DNA of 23,579 nt from an uncultured Tissierellia bacterium (GCA_902489145.1 CABTYV010000017.1:1-23579); one strand, 5' to 3'; counted from the stretch's first letter, positions 14,046 to 22,544 are shown. Notes: generated by a model from the letters alone, not told the origin. A program made the numbers and translations.

Positions 14046-15458
14046 ATGAAAAAACATCAAAAAAGACGCCCCGCTCCTGGCCGAAGGACCGCCCCGCCTG
14101 CCTTCTCTTCTTCCTACGAGGAGGTGGAAGCGGCCGTAGCCGCCAGCCGGGAAAAAAGTCGTTGGCGCCTGGCTCATAAAGAAACAAGAAAGAAGAAAAA
14201 AAAGCAAAGCAGAAGGAGAAGGGTTTTGCGTCTCATTCCGGCCCTGGCCGCTCTTTTTCTGGCATTTTACTGGATCCCCCGTCTCTTTTTCACGGATCGT
14301 CCCAAGCTGGTGCCCAAGGAACGCGCCCAAATCAATAAGGCCATCACAGATCATCTGGCCCTGGCCAATACCACCGGCCGCTTCCTGACCCGGGCCGAGC
14401 GAAGGGCGGATCTCAAGCAGCTCATTGACGCGCTGGAAAGCGTCCCGGAGGCTAATTGTCCTGGGCGGGCGAATGGTCAGCTCAAGGCCCAGGTGGAACA
14501 ATCCCGAAAAATGGTGGATCAAACGGATCAGGACCCCGCTTTTATGAAGCTCCTCTCCGACCTCTGCAAGGCCACGGGCGGCGCTTGTGAGCTAGTGTCT
14601 CTTGCTGATTATAAAAAAGCCGAGGCCAATATCGGCCACGGCTATTACGAAAAAACGAGCCCCTATGCCCAGGCCATCGAGGCGCCCCGGGTCCGGGATC
14701 GCTACAGTCGGCTGATCCCTTTGGAAAAGGACCTGACCGGCAAGCAGCCGCTTCTCTATCAGAAGGGCGGCTATTTCATCCTCAGCCAGCTCTCCTTTGA
14801 AGAGGGGGACGTGGATTCGGCCCGGAAAAGCTTGCCCGGTTTCCTTCGCCAGGCCCGTCAGTCGGGACGGCTGGTCATTGACCTGCGCGGCGTACAGGGG
14901 GCCTCTCATTCCTACTGGCTGGAAGCCTTAGCCCCGAGCCTGACCACCGGCACCGAGACCGTCCAAACCACCCTCTACTTTCGCCAGGGCTATGATCCCT
15001 TCATCGACTATATGGCCCTCAGAGAACGGCTGGCCCATCTCAATCTCCAGGATGAGCGGGAAAGTCTCTCCTACCAGGTGCCTGAGTCCATCCGCCGCAA
15101 GGTCTCCGATTTGGACTACCAAAAGAGCCTCACCTGCTCCTTCAAGGGCGTGGGCCAGGCGTTTTCGAAGGATCGTCTTTTCCTGCTTCTGGATCGCCAT
15201 ACGGCCTATGCGGCCGAGTCTTTTGCCGATTTTTGTCAAAATCGAGGCCTGGCCACCATCATCGGGGAAGCGAGCCAGGGCAAGGCTTGGGACATCCCGC
15301 CCTTCTATTTGACCCTGGCCCATTCTGGCTTCTTGATCCGGATGGATATGACGGTCCAACAGAGCCTGGATGGGACCAACCTGACCGCCGATCATCCCGT
15401 TCGTCCCGACCTCGCCTTACGCGGATCAGACCTGCTGGAGGCCTTCCTGCGCCGCTGA
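14046..15458 (+). CDS. Membrane-anchored S41 peptidase homologue lacking the nucleophile
   Basis: A 470-residue protein with a long basic cytoplasmic head (1-60, including KKKKKQSRRRR), one membrane helix (about 61-82) and an extracytoplasmic part. The C-terminal region matches the S41 (C-terminal processing peptidase/TSPc) core: RLVIDLRGVQGAS (275-287) for the IDLRxNxGG strand, LFLLLDRHTAYAAESFADF (378-396) for LVDxxTASAAE, IIGEASQGKA (405-414) with the catalytic-dyad Lys at 413, and DHPVRPDLAL near the end. At the position of the catalytic Ser the residue is Tyr388; Ser392 lies four residues later. No PDZ domain is evident. AAGGAG lies about 7 nt before the ATG. Its 3' end overlaps the convergent thrB reading frame by 67 bp. 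Probably a non-catalytic or altered member of the family. Confidence 0.72.
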   Translation: MKKHQKRRPAPGRRTAPPAFSSSYEEVEAAVAASREKSRWRLAHKETRKKKKKQSRRRRVLRLIPALAALFLAFYWIPRLFFTDRPKLVPKERAQINKAITDHLALANTTGRFLTRAERRADLKQLIDALESVPEANCPGRANGQLKAQVEQSRKMVDQTDQDPAFMKLLSDLCKATGGACELVSLADYKKAEANIGHGYYEKTSPYAQAIEAPRVRDRYSRLIPLEKDLTGKQPLLYQKGGYFILSQLSFEEGDVDSARKSLPGFLRQARQSGRLVIDLRGVQGASHSYWLEALAPSLTTGTETVQTTLYFRQGYDPFIDYMALRERLAHLNLQDERESLSYQVPESIRRKVSDLDYQKSLTCSFKGVGQAFSKDRLFLLLDRHTAYAAESFADFCQNRGLATIIGEASQGKAWDIPPFYLTLAHSGFLIRMDMTVQQSLDGTNLTADHPVRPDLALRGSDLLEAFLRR

Positions 15459-16468
15459 TCTTCTGAAGCATGGTGGGATCTATGATTGGATGGAAGACGG
15501 CGGATGCTGGGTCCCCGGTGATCCACCCGGACCGGCAGGGCGGACCAGGCAGGCGGCAGGCTCAGCTCTGCCAGGAAATCCTGGACCGCAAGCTCCTTGG
15601 GCAAATAGGCTAACAGGCAGGGCCCGGACCCAGAGATCGTCGAACCGATGGCCCCTGCCCTCCGTACGGCCTGACGGACCGTCTCTCCCTGGTCAATCAG
15701 GGGCAGGCGATAGGGCTCATGGAGGCGGTCCTTCAGGCCATAGGCCAGGAGGTCCGAATCGCCCGTCCGCAGGCCCTCCAGGAGAAAGGCCAGGTAGGTC
15801 AGATTTTGGCTCATCTGGGCCCGGTCCACCCGCTCCGGCAGAACCCCACGGGCCTTGCTGGTCTGCAGGCGAAAATCCGGAACCAGGACGACAAAATGCA
15901 GGTCCTCAGATAAGGGCAAGGCCGTATGGCGGATCCTTGCGCCATCGAAGCCTGAGGCCAGAAGCCCGCCCCAAAGGGCCGGGGCGAGATTGTCCGGATG
16001 GCCTTCGAGCTTGGTCGCCATGGCCAGGACCTCCTCCAACAGGTCGCGCAGCTGGCTCGATTTCTGTGCCGTAACAGCGGGAAAGAAGGGCTTCTGACCG
16101 TACACCTTCAGGCGGCCATCGGCCATAAAGGCCAGAAGCAGGCCCGCTAAAATGAAGGCTGCAGAGGAGCCCATGCCCCGGGTTGCCGGAATGTCCGAGG
16201 CAATATGCATCTGGACTGGGGGCAATGGGTGAGCGGTCAGCGCACGATAGGACCAATAGGCGTCCAGGGCCAAATTGCGATGACGGCTAAAGTGCTTCGC
16301 AGGAGGCCCTTTTATTTTTTTTGCTTCCGGACTCAGATCGAGCGAGGCGTGCAAGCGAAGATAGCGGTTCAGCGCCAGCCCCAGGCAGTCAAAGCCCGGG
16401 CCCAAGTTGGCGGAACTGGCCGGCACGGTTATTTGAAAGCGCTCCACGGCCCCCCCTTCCTCGTCCAA
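15392..16468 (-). CDS. thrB: Homoserine kinase
   Basis: A GHMP-family kinase of 358 residues that phosphorylates homoserine in threonine synthesis. PASSANLGPGFDCLGLAL (16-33) is specific to ThrB, PATRGMGSSAA (94-104) is the phosphate-binding loop, EGHPDNLAPALWGG (155-168) follows, and GSTISGSGPCLLAY (275-288) is the third GHMP motif. The segment between the second and third of these is about 20 residues longer than usual (around 118-138). The family normally ends near VDHRGPSI (315-322), so the basic tail 323-358, which overlaps the opposing S41-like gene, may be read-through. The listed start is TTG; a GTG at 16447 with AGGAAGGGGGG immediately upstream is an equally good choice. It lies 13 bp after yacL. 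No thrC or hom is nearby. Confidence 0.88.
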   Translation of the reverse strand: MDEEGGAVERFQITVPASSANLGPGFDCLGLALNRYLRLHASLDLSPEAKKIKGPPAKHFSRHRNLALDAYWSYRALTAHPLPPVQMHIASDIPATRGMGSSAAFILAGLLLAFMADGRLKVYGQKPFFPAVTAQKSSQLRDLLEEVLAMATKLEGHPDNLAPALWGGLLASGFDGARIRHTALPLSEDLHFVVLVPDFRLQTSKARGVLPERVDRAQMSQNLTYLAFLLEGLRTGDSDLLAYGLKDRLHEPYRLPLIDQGETVRQAVRRAGAIGSTISGSGPCLLAYLPKELAVQDFLAELSLPPAWSALPVRVDHRGPSIRRLPSNHRSHHASEDQRRRKASSRSDPRKARSGRTG

Positions 16469-16481
16469 AATCTCTTTCCCT

Positions 16482-17636
16482 TTACGGGTGAATCCGGGTA
16501 AAAATCATCTTCCCGGCAGACGTCTGTAAGACGGACGTGACCCTGGTCATCACCGTCTCCCCGATGGCATCATAGCCATCCTCCACCACAATCATGGTCC
16601 CGTCCTCCAGATAAGCCAGCCCCTGCCCGATCTCTTTTCCAGGCTTTAGGATATGAACCTCCATCTCCTCCCCCGGAATCACAATGGGCTTGAGCGCGTT
16701 GGCCAGGTCGTTGACATTGAGGACTTTAATTTCCTGGACCGCTGCTACCTTATTGAGGTTGTAATCGTTGGTGACGATTTTTCCTTCATATTTTTGGGTC
16801 AGGAACAGGAGCTTCACATCGACCTCCTTGACCCGGTCAATGTTGGCATTGTCCACGATCACCCGGTGAGCGCCTTCCTGCTGGAGGCGGTGGAGGGCAT
16901 CGAGTCCCCCCCGGCCCCGGGCCCGGCGCAGGGCGTCGGGCGAATCAGAAATATGCTGGAGCTCATCTAATACATAATGAGAAACAACAAAGGGGCCTTC
17001 CAGGAAGCCCGTTTGAATGACCTCAAAAATTCGCCCATCAATGATCACAGAGGTGTCCAGTATTTTCGGTACCGCCTTATGATCGGCCCAGCCGGCTCCA
17101 TCAATCTCCTCCGCCTCTTCCTCTTCTGTTTCCGTGCCTTTTTTTCGGCTGCGGCGGCTGCGGCTGAAGACCTTTTTATTGCCGGTCCGAAGGGGCAGGG
17201 CCGCGAGCAGGTCCTCCTTGTGGGATAGGGCCACGCGCACACCCAATATGCCAAAAAAAGCATAGAGCAGAATGGCCAGAATGACGCCGATGGTGTTGCC
17301 CATAAAGTCAATCGAAAGCGACAAAACAGGTCCAGATACGATCATGGCAATTAAAAGCCCGATGAGCAGCCCCCCTGTCGCAACCAAAACGTCGCTGAGT
17401 GGCACCACCTCAAATCGTTTGATGAGGCGATCCATCGTCTTATGAGTCATCGTGAGCAGGTAACCGGAAATAATAAAGAATAAAATAAAAAATAAAAAAA
17501 TAATAGCAAATTTAGCCAACAAGGGCCAGGGTGCCTGCAGGGGGCGAAAAAGGGCCAAACGGTCTAAAATGGCAACCAGTCCCAGTCCCAGAACGGCGCC
17601 CAGCAAGCCCAATAAAAAACGGTATACTTTTTTCAT
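16482..17636 (-). CDS. yacL: PIN-TRAM membrane protein, YacL type
   Basis: A 384-residue integral membrane protein with four predicted N-terminal helices (about 5-27, 38-63, 80-102, 112-135). An unusually charged linker follows (about 157-178, RSRRSRKKG then a run of Glu). A PIN nuclease domain (about 190-312) has acidic residues where the active site is expected: Asp194 (KILDTSVIIDGR), Glu225 (VLDELQ) and Asp291 (VTNDYNL). The C-terminal TRAM domain (about 318-384) is a predicted RNA-binding module. The start at 17636 has AGGAGGAAAGGG directly upstream; starting at 17678 would add 14 non-conserved residues. Its position after carD and near radA/clpC mirrors the Bacillus cluster, where yacL follows disA. 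Ribonuclease activity is inferred from the fold. Confidence 0.92.
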   Translation of the reverse strand: MKKVYRFLLGLLGAVLGLGLVAILDRLALFRPLQAPWPLLAKFAIIFLFFILFFIISGYLLTMTHKTMDRLIKRFEVVPLSDVLVATGGLLIGLLIAMIVSGPVLSLSIDFMGNTIGVILAILLYAFFGILGVRVALSHKEDLLAALPLRTGNKKVFSRSRRSRKKGTETEEEEAEEIDGAGWADHKAVPKILDTSVIIDGRIFEVIQTGFLEGPFVVSHYVLDELQHISDSPDALRRARGRGGLDALHRLQQEGAHRVIVDNANIDRVKEVDVKLLFLTQKYEGKIVTNDYNLNKVAAVQEIKVLNVNDLANALKPIVIPGEEMEVHILKPGKEIGQGLAYLEDGTMIVVEDGYDAIGETVMTRVTSVLQTSAGKMIFTRIHP

Positions 17637-17671
17637 CCCTTTCCTCCTTTCTTGTTCTCCTGGAAAGTCCA

Positions 17672-17699
17672 AGTGCACTTCGCCTGCGCGAAGTGCACT
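17672..17699. repeat. Perfect 12-bp hairpin between carD and yacL
   Basis: AGTGCACTTCGC (17672-17683) and GCGAAGTGCACT (17688-17699) form a 12-bp stem with a 4-nt loop in the 84-bp gap between the carD stop and the yacL start. On the minus strand it is followed by TGGACTTT, not a run of T. It is more likely an RNA processing or stability hairpin, or a partial terminator, than a full terminator. Confidence 0.65.
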
Positions 17700-17720
17700 C
17701 TCCTTTTCCTTTGCCTCTAT

Positions 17721-18218
17721 TTAATCCTCCAGGTCCTCATCCAGCGTAATGGCTTCATCAATCATAGACTGGGCCTCTTCCGCCGTCATCGAACCGATGA
17801 TCACCAGCTCAGAGATGAGCATCTTTTTGGTTTTGTTGAGCATTTTTTTCTCCGAGGTCGAAAGCCCCCGCTCCATATCCCGCACCTGAAGATTGCGGAT
17901 AATGGCGGCCATTTCATAGGGGTCGCCCGTCTTGAGGCTCTCCATATTTTCCCGGTAACGTTGGGACCAATTATCCGGCATCTCCGTAGTTTCTGCATGG
18001 AGAATCTCCATCACCCTTTCCCCTTCTTCCACGGACATGACGGGGCGAATGCCGATGCTGTTGATATTGTCAACCGGGATTGAAATTTTGATGCTGGCAA
18101 TGGGCATTTTCAGAATATAGAATTGGTATTCCTCTCCCAAAAGCTCTTTGGTGACCAAATCTACGATCCTGCCCGCGCCTTGCATGGGATATACCACGCG
18201 ATCTCCAACCTTAAACAT
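17721..18218 (-). CDS. CarD-family transcriptional regulator
   Basis: A 165-residue protein with the CarD/TRCF RNA-polymerase-interacting domain at the N-terminus (FKVGDRVVYPMQGAGRIVDL, then YYILKMP-like strands to about residue 60) and a helical DNA-binding C-terminus (about 65-165: WSQRYRENMESLKTGDPYEMAAIIRNL, RGLSTSEKKML). Proteins of this kind bind the polymerase beta subunit and stabilise open promoter complexes. I chose the start at 18218 because GGAGGTGAG lies just upstream and MFKVGDRVVYP is the family's N-terminus. Two strong predicted promoters lie in the 82 bp between radA and this gene, so it can be expressed independently of the heat-shock operon. The Bacillus cluster has disA at this spot. 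Confidence 0.93.
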   Translation of the reverse strand: MFKVGDRVVYPMQGAGRIVDLVTKELLGEEYQFYILKMPIASIKISIPVDNINSIGIRPVMSVEEGERVMEILHAETTEMPDNWSQRYRENMESLKTGDPYEMAAIIRNLQVRDMERGLSTSEKKMLNKTKKMLISELVIIGSMTAEEAQSMIDEAITLDEDLED

Positions 18219-18237
18219 GCGACTCACCTCCGTTTTC

Positions 18238-18266
18238 ATTATACTCGAAAACGGCGTCCAGCGCAA
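18238..18266 (-). promoter_or_regulatory. Proximal carD promoter
   Basis: On the minus strand TTGCGC (18266-18261), a 17-bp spacer and TATAAT (18243-18238) give a good promoter. It would produce a very short leader with the GGAGG ribosome binding site close to the 5' end. Confidence 0.65.
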
Positions 18267-18274
18267 AATTGATT

Positions 18275-18304
18275 ATTATATAGTATGGAATGGGCTCCTG
18301 TCAA
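18275..18304 (-). promoter_or_regulatory. Distal carD promoter overlapping the radA stop
   Basis: On the minus strand TTGACA (18304-18299), an 18-bp spacer and TATAAT (18280-18275) match the consensus at both hexamers. The -35 box overlaps the radA stop codon. Confidence 0.75.
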
Positions 18305-19671
18305 TGGGCTTTGAGGGCCAAATCGAGCACCGTCCGCAGGTCCTTGCAGGGGAGGACTTGAAAGTCCTGCTCGGTTCTTTTCTCCGTTAAGGCCGGTACG
18401 TAGACCCGACGGAAGCCCAGCCTTTTCAGCTCGCTCAGCCTTTGGCTGAGATTGTCCACCCGCTTGAGCTCCCCGGTCAAACCGACCTCGGCCAAAAAAG
18501 CCTCAGACGGGGACAGGGGACGGTTTTGGGCCGAGGAGGCGATGGCCATCAAAATGGGCAGGTCCAATACCCGCTCCTTGATGGCCAGCCCCCCCGTGGC
18601 CTTCAGGACGACCGCCTGGTTGGTCAGGTGGAAGCCGGCCTTTTGCTCCAAAATCGCGATCAGGGTATTGAGCCGGTCTCGCTTGATCGAATCGCCAATC
18701 CGGGCGGGATAAGGCTCGGAGGAGGTGGAAACCAGGGCTTCTATTTCAATGGGAATCAGGCGGGAGCCTTCCCTCTGAAGGGAGATGGCGGCGCCTGCGA
18801 CAGGCGCCTCTCTTTTGGTCAAAAACAGGGCGTAGGGATCGCGCACCTCGCTCAGTCCCCGCTCGTCCATCTGAAAGAGGCCGAGCTCCCCGGTATAGCC
18901 GAAGCGGTTTTTGGAGGAGCGCAGGAGGCGAAGGCGGTCATCCACCCCGTCCTCCAGGTAAAGAACGGTATCCACCAAATGCTCCAGGGTACGAAGGCCG
19001 GCCATTTCATCGGCCTTGGTCATGTGGCCCACCAAAAAGGTCGCCAGGGGGGCCGGCCCACTCTTACATAGGCCTACGGCCGCATCCGTGACGGCCAGGG
19101 TCTGGGTGGGCGTCCCCTGACGCTGGGGGCAGGCCTCCTTGATGAAGGTCTGAACGGAATCGATGACCAGGAGGTTGGGGTGAAGGCGACTGACCTCCCC
19201 TTCCACCTGGTCCATCGAATTGCCCGCCATCAGATAGACTTGCTCGGGCAGGTGGTCGAAAAGCCGGTCCGCCCGGGCCCGGATCTGGCTGAGGGATTCT
19301 TCTCCTGACGCGTAGAGGGCGCGTGCGCCCCGCTTGCTCAGCTCGGCGCAGAGCTGGAGGAGGAGGGTCGACTTCCCGGCGCCAGGTCGAGCTGTGAGCA
19401 TGGTGAGCGAATCGGGAACCAGGCCCCCGCCCAGGACCCGGTTCAGCTCTTCCATGCCGGTGTCAAGGCGGCTTTGGTCCTCTAACTGGATTTGACTGAG
19501 GATGCGGGCCGGCCTCCCCGCCGGGCGTGGCCCTTCGGACGGGCGATGGGCGGTGGGCTCGACCAGCATCTCTTCCATGGTGCCCCATTGGCCGCAGGCG
19601 GGACACTTGCCCGTCCAGCCGTTTTCCACCTGGCCACAGGCGCTGCAAACATAGCGACGCTTTTTAGCCAT
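18301..19671 (-). CDS. radA: DNA repair protein RadA (Sms)
   Basis: A 456-residue RecA-like ATPase that drives branch migration in recombination and repair. The N-terminal zinc finger has Cys9, Cys12, Cys23 and Cys26 (CSACGQVENGWTGKCPAC). Walker A reads ARPGAGKST (94-102), where most family members have GDPGIGKST. The family signature KNRFG is intact at 254-258. The C-terminal Lon-like domain (about 285-456) includes ATGGLAIKERVLDLPILMAIASS and AFLAEVGLTGELKRV. I chose the start at 19671 (MAKKRRYVC); it overlaps the clpC stop by 8 bp, with AGGAAG upstream, implying coupling. In Bacillus radA is followed by disA; here carD follows. Confidence 0.96.
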   Translation of the reverse strand: MAKKRRYVCSACGQVENGWTGKCPACGQWGTMEEMLVEPTAHRPSEGPRPAGRPARILSQIQLEDQSRLDTGMEELNRVLGGGLVPDSLTMLTARPGAGKSTLLLQLCAELSKRGARALYASGEESLSQIRARADRLFDHLPEQVYLMAGNSMDQVEGEVSRLHPNLLVIDSVQTFIKEACPQRQGTPTQTLAVTDAAVGLCKSGPAPLATFLVGHMTKADEMAGLRTLEHLVDTVLYLEDGVDDRLRLLRSSKNRFGYTGELGLFQMDERGLSEVRDPYALFLTKREAPVAGAAISLQREGSRLIPIEIEALVSTSSEPYPARIGDSIKRDRLNTLIAILEQKAGFHLTNQAVVLKATGGLAIKERVLDLPILMAIASSAQNRPLSPSEAFLAEVGLTGELKRVDNLSQRLSELKRLGFRRVYVPALTEKRTEQDFQVLPCKDLRTVLDLALKAH

Positions 19672-22129
19672 GGAGGCACACTTCCTGGGCATCGACACCG
19701 GGGTTCCCCGCTTCGCCCTCCATTTCCTTCGAACGTTTTTGCTTTTTCCCGGGCTTTAAAACAATGGCTCCCTGGTGCAGGGCAAGGGTATAAGCGCCCC
19801 CTGCCTCCAGTCGGTTGGCCAGCATTTCTTCGGCCAGCAGGTCCTCCACCTGGGTCCGGATGGCCCGCTCCAGCGGACGTGCGCCAAAACTGGGCTGGTA
19901 GGATTCCTTGGCCAATTTTTGGGCCAGGGCGTCCGTATAGTCCACCTGATAGCCCAGCGCCCCGATCCGTTCACACAAATCGTCCAAGAGCAGGCGGGTG
20001 ATCTGGAGAACCGATTTTTCACTCAGACGGTGGAAGATCACAATATCGTCCAGCCGGTTCAAGAACTCCGGCCTAAAATTCTGCTTGAGCTCCTCCTGGA
20101 TGATGGTTTTCATCTTTTCCTGGTCGCTTCGAACGACCTCCTCCTCCGGAACGAAGCCCAGGGGGTTGGTCTGGGCCAGTCTGCTGGCGCCAATGTTGGA
20201 GGTCAGGATGATCACCGTATTGCAAAAATCGACCGTTCGCCCCTGGCTGTCGGTCAGCCGCCCGTCATCCAAAATTTGCAGCATCACATTAAAGATATCG
20301 GGGTGGGCCTTCTCGACCTCATCAAAGAGGACCACTGAATAAGGGTGGGTGCGCACCTGCTCGGTCAATTGCCCCCCTTCTTCATAGCCCACATAGCCGG
20401 GTGCGGAGCCCAGCAGGCGGGAGAGGGAATATTTTTCCATATATTCGGACATATCGATCCGAATCATGGCTTCCTCCGACCCGAAGAGGGCCTGGGCAAT
20501 CTGCTTGGCCAGATAGGTCTTCCCCACGCCGGTCGGTCCGACAAATAGGAAGGAACCAATCGGGCGGTCCTGGGATTTTAAGCCCACCCGGGCCCTTTTC
20601 AGCGCGGAGGCGACGGTATCGACGGCATAATCCTGACCGATGACTTCTTTTTTCAAGGTATCGGCCAAATGAAGATAGCGGGCGGTTTCGGACTGAGTCA
20701 TTTTCTGAACGGGTACGTGTGCCCACTGGGCCACAATGGCCGCAATTTGATCCTCTTCGATCTTGGGCCAGGGTGCTTCCTCCTCTTTGTCCCCCTCTGG
20801 GCGCTGGTCCTGCTCATCCAGCGCTGCAATCTCATCCCGGAGGGCCGCTGCGCGCTCAAAGTCCTGGGTCAGGGCTGCCTGATTCTTTTCCTCCTCCAGC
20901 TGCGCTCTTTTCCTCCGCCGGTCCCGCACCTCTTTGGGAATGACGAAGGCATCGACATGGACTCGGGCCATGGCCTCATCCACCACATCGATCGCCTTGT
21001 CCGGCAAAAAACGGTCAGGCAAATAGCGCGCCGTCAAATCGACTGCTGCTGCCAGGGCTTCATCGGACAAGCGGACGTGATGGAAGTGCTCATATTTTTC
21101 CCGAATCCCTTTTAAAATGGCCAGAGCCTGGTCCCTTGTGGGTTCCTCCACCATAACCGGCTGAAATCTCCGCTCCAGGGCCGCATCCTTTTCAATGCGC
21201 TTGCGGTATTCCTCCACGGTCGTCGCCCCGATCATCCGCAGCTTCCCCTTTTGCAGGGCGGGCTTGAGAATGTTGGATGCATCCAGCGCGCCTTCGGTCG
21301 AACCCGCCCCAATGATGGTGTGAAGCTCGTCAATAAAGAGGATGACCTCCGGTCGGTTGAGGACCTCCTCGATCGTCTCGGATAATCGTTGTTCAAAATC
21401 TCCGCGATATTTGGTGCCCGCCACCATGGTCGCCATATCAATGGCATAAATCACCTTCTCCGCCATCACATCCGGCACATCGCCCGCTACAATCCGCTGG
21501 GCCAGGCCTTCCGCAATGGCGGTCTTGCCCACGCCCGGCTCTCCGATCAGGACCGGGTTATTTTTGGTCCTCCGAGAGAGGATTTGGATGACTCGATTGA
21601 TCTCCCGCGCCCGGCCCACCACCGGGTCAATCTCCCCCTGCTCGGCCAGGAGGTTCAGATTCTTGCCAAATTTCGAGAGATTGGATTCCTCCTTTTTCTC
21701 CTGGCCCGCCCGCAGGAGTTCAATCAGCGTCTGATACACCACCCGCTTATCCACATCGGCCACGGTGAGCATGAGGGCGGCCAAGCTTTCGCGGTCATTG
21801 AGCAGGGCAAAGAGCACATAGTCGGCATAGACCTCGCTCTCCCCGTTCTGCCGGGCAATGCCGCTGGCCTGACCCAGAAGCTGACGTAAGGCCGCAGTGG
21901 GCGTCGATGCCGGCTGATTGGCCAGGCCGCTTTCTGCATTGGCCTCCACAATCTTGCGCAGGGTCCGATAATTGGCCCCCGCCCGGATCAAGGCCTCGGT
22001 CTCCGGCCCGCCCGTCTTGAGCATGGCCAACAGGACATGCTCGGTATCAATCGCCTCCCTGCGAAAGGAGAACGACTCCGCGGCCGCCTGCTGCATGAGT
22101 AGCTGCAGGGGGGTTCTTTTAAGCGCCAT
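19664..22129 (-). CDS. clpC: ATP-dependent unfoldase ClpC
   Basis: An 821-residue Hsp100 unfoldase that delivers substrates to ClpP. The N domain has two Clp-N repeats (about 1-145). AAA1 carries Walker A GEPGVGKT and Walker B ILFIDE (about 196-268). The middle region includes a UVR motif (about 410-438, LTQDFERAAALRDEIAALDEQ). AAA2 carries GPTGVGKT (about 531) and VVLFDE (about 599). A ClpP-docking LGF tripeptide (TNPLGFVPEEE, about 657) is present, so pairing with ClpP is expected, although clpP is not in the window. I prefer the start at 22129 (MALKRTPLQ), with GAGAGG six bases upstream, over 22135, where the site abuts the ATG. It overlaps the mcsA-like gene by 11 bp with no room for mcsB. 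Confidence 0.97.
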   Translation of the reverse strand: MALKRTPLQLLMQQAAAESFSFRREAIDTEHVLLAMLKTGGPETEALIRAGANYRTLRKIVEANAESGLANQPASTPTAALRQLLGQASGIARQNGESEVYADYVLFALLNDRESLAALMLTVADVDKRVVYQTLIELLRAGQEKKEESNLSKFGKNLNLLAEQGEIDPVVGRAREINRVIQILSRRTKNNPVLIGEPGVGKTAIAEGLAQRIVAGDVPDVMAEKVIYAIDMATMVAGTKYRGDFEQRLSETIEEVLNRPEVILFIDELHTIIGAGSTEGALDASNILKPALQKGKLRMIGATTVEEYRKRIEKDAALERRFQPVMVEEPTRDQALAILKGIREKYEHFHHVRLSDEALAAAVDLTARYLPDRFLPDKAIDVVDEAMARVHVDAFVIPKEVRDRRRKRAQLEEEKNQAALTQDFERAAALRDEIAALDEQDQRPEGDKEEEAPWPKIEEDQIAAIVAQWAHVPVQKMTQSETARYLHLADTLKKEVIGQDYAVDTVASALKRARVGLKSQDRPIGSFLFVGPTGVGKTYLAKQIAQALFGSEEAMIRIDMSEYMEKYSLSRLLGSAPGYVGYEEGGQLTEQVRTHPYSVVLFDEVEKAHPDIFNVMLQILDDGRLTDSQGRTVDFCNTVIILTSNIGASRLAQTNPLGFVPEEEVVRSDQEKMKTIIQEELKQNFRPEFLNRLDDIVIFHRLSEKSVLQITRLLLDDLCERIGALGYQVDYTDALAQKLAKESYQPSFGARPLERAIRTQVEDLLAEEMLANRLEAGGAYTLALHQGAIVLKPGKKQKRSKEMEGEAGNPGVDAQEVCLHG

Positions 22130-22532
22130 GCACATCCTCTCTTTCCCGGTTCAGCCGGACCAATTCGTCGCTAATCCGGGCAATCTCATCCCGGTAGAGG
22201 GCACAGTGTTCATAGTCCTCCTGATCCAGCGCCTCCTCCAGTTTGTTCATAAAATCAGCCCGCTTGCGCCGAAGCGCCTTGCGCTGCATCCGATAGGCGC
22301 GGTCCGACCCCGATTCAATCGTCTTATGCTCCTGCTTACTTAAGAGCTCCTTGAGCTGGTCGGTCAAGCTGCTTTCCATCTCTTCATTCGCGGCTCCATC
22401 CGGCAAAAGCTTCATAAAGTCCTCCATTTTTTCTCGATAACAAGACTCGCAAAGATGGAGTATGCGCACCTGGCCATTAAAATTGATGGCAATCTCGATA
22501 TTGGCGTCGTTCGAACAATACTCACATTTCAT
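22119..22532 (-). CDS. mcsA: McsA-like zinc-finger and UVR-motif protein
   Basis: A 137-residue protein with a zinc finger formed by Cys3, Cys6, Cys28 and Cys31 (CEYC ... CESC) and a C-terminal UVR motif (about 95-130, LEEALDQEDYEHCALYRDEIARI). In Bacillus McsA activates the protein-arginine kinase McsB, supports CtsR release and acts as a ClpC adaptor, and it has a second pair of CxxC motifs. Here only one zinc site is seen, the protein is shorter, and no mcsB follows. It may therefore act directly on ClpC or CtsR. It is the second gene of the ctsR operon, 12 bp after ctsR, with AAGGAGACTCCC before the ATG. Confidence 0.88.
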   Translation of the reverse strand: MKCEYCSNDANIEIAINFNGQVRILHLCESCYREKMEDFMKLLPDGAANEEMESSLTDQLKELLSKQEHKTIESGSDRAYRMQRKALRRKRADFMNKLEEALDQEDYEHCALYRDEIARISDELVRLNREREDVHGA

Positions 22533-22544
22533 GGGAGTCTCCTT

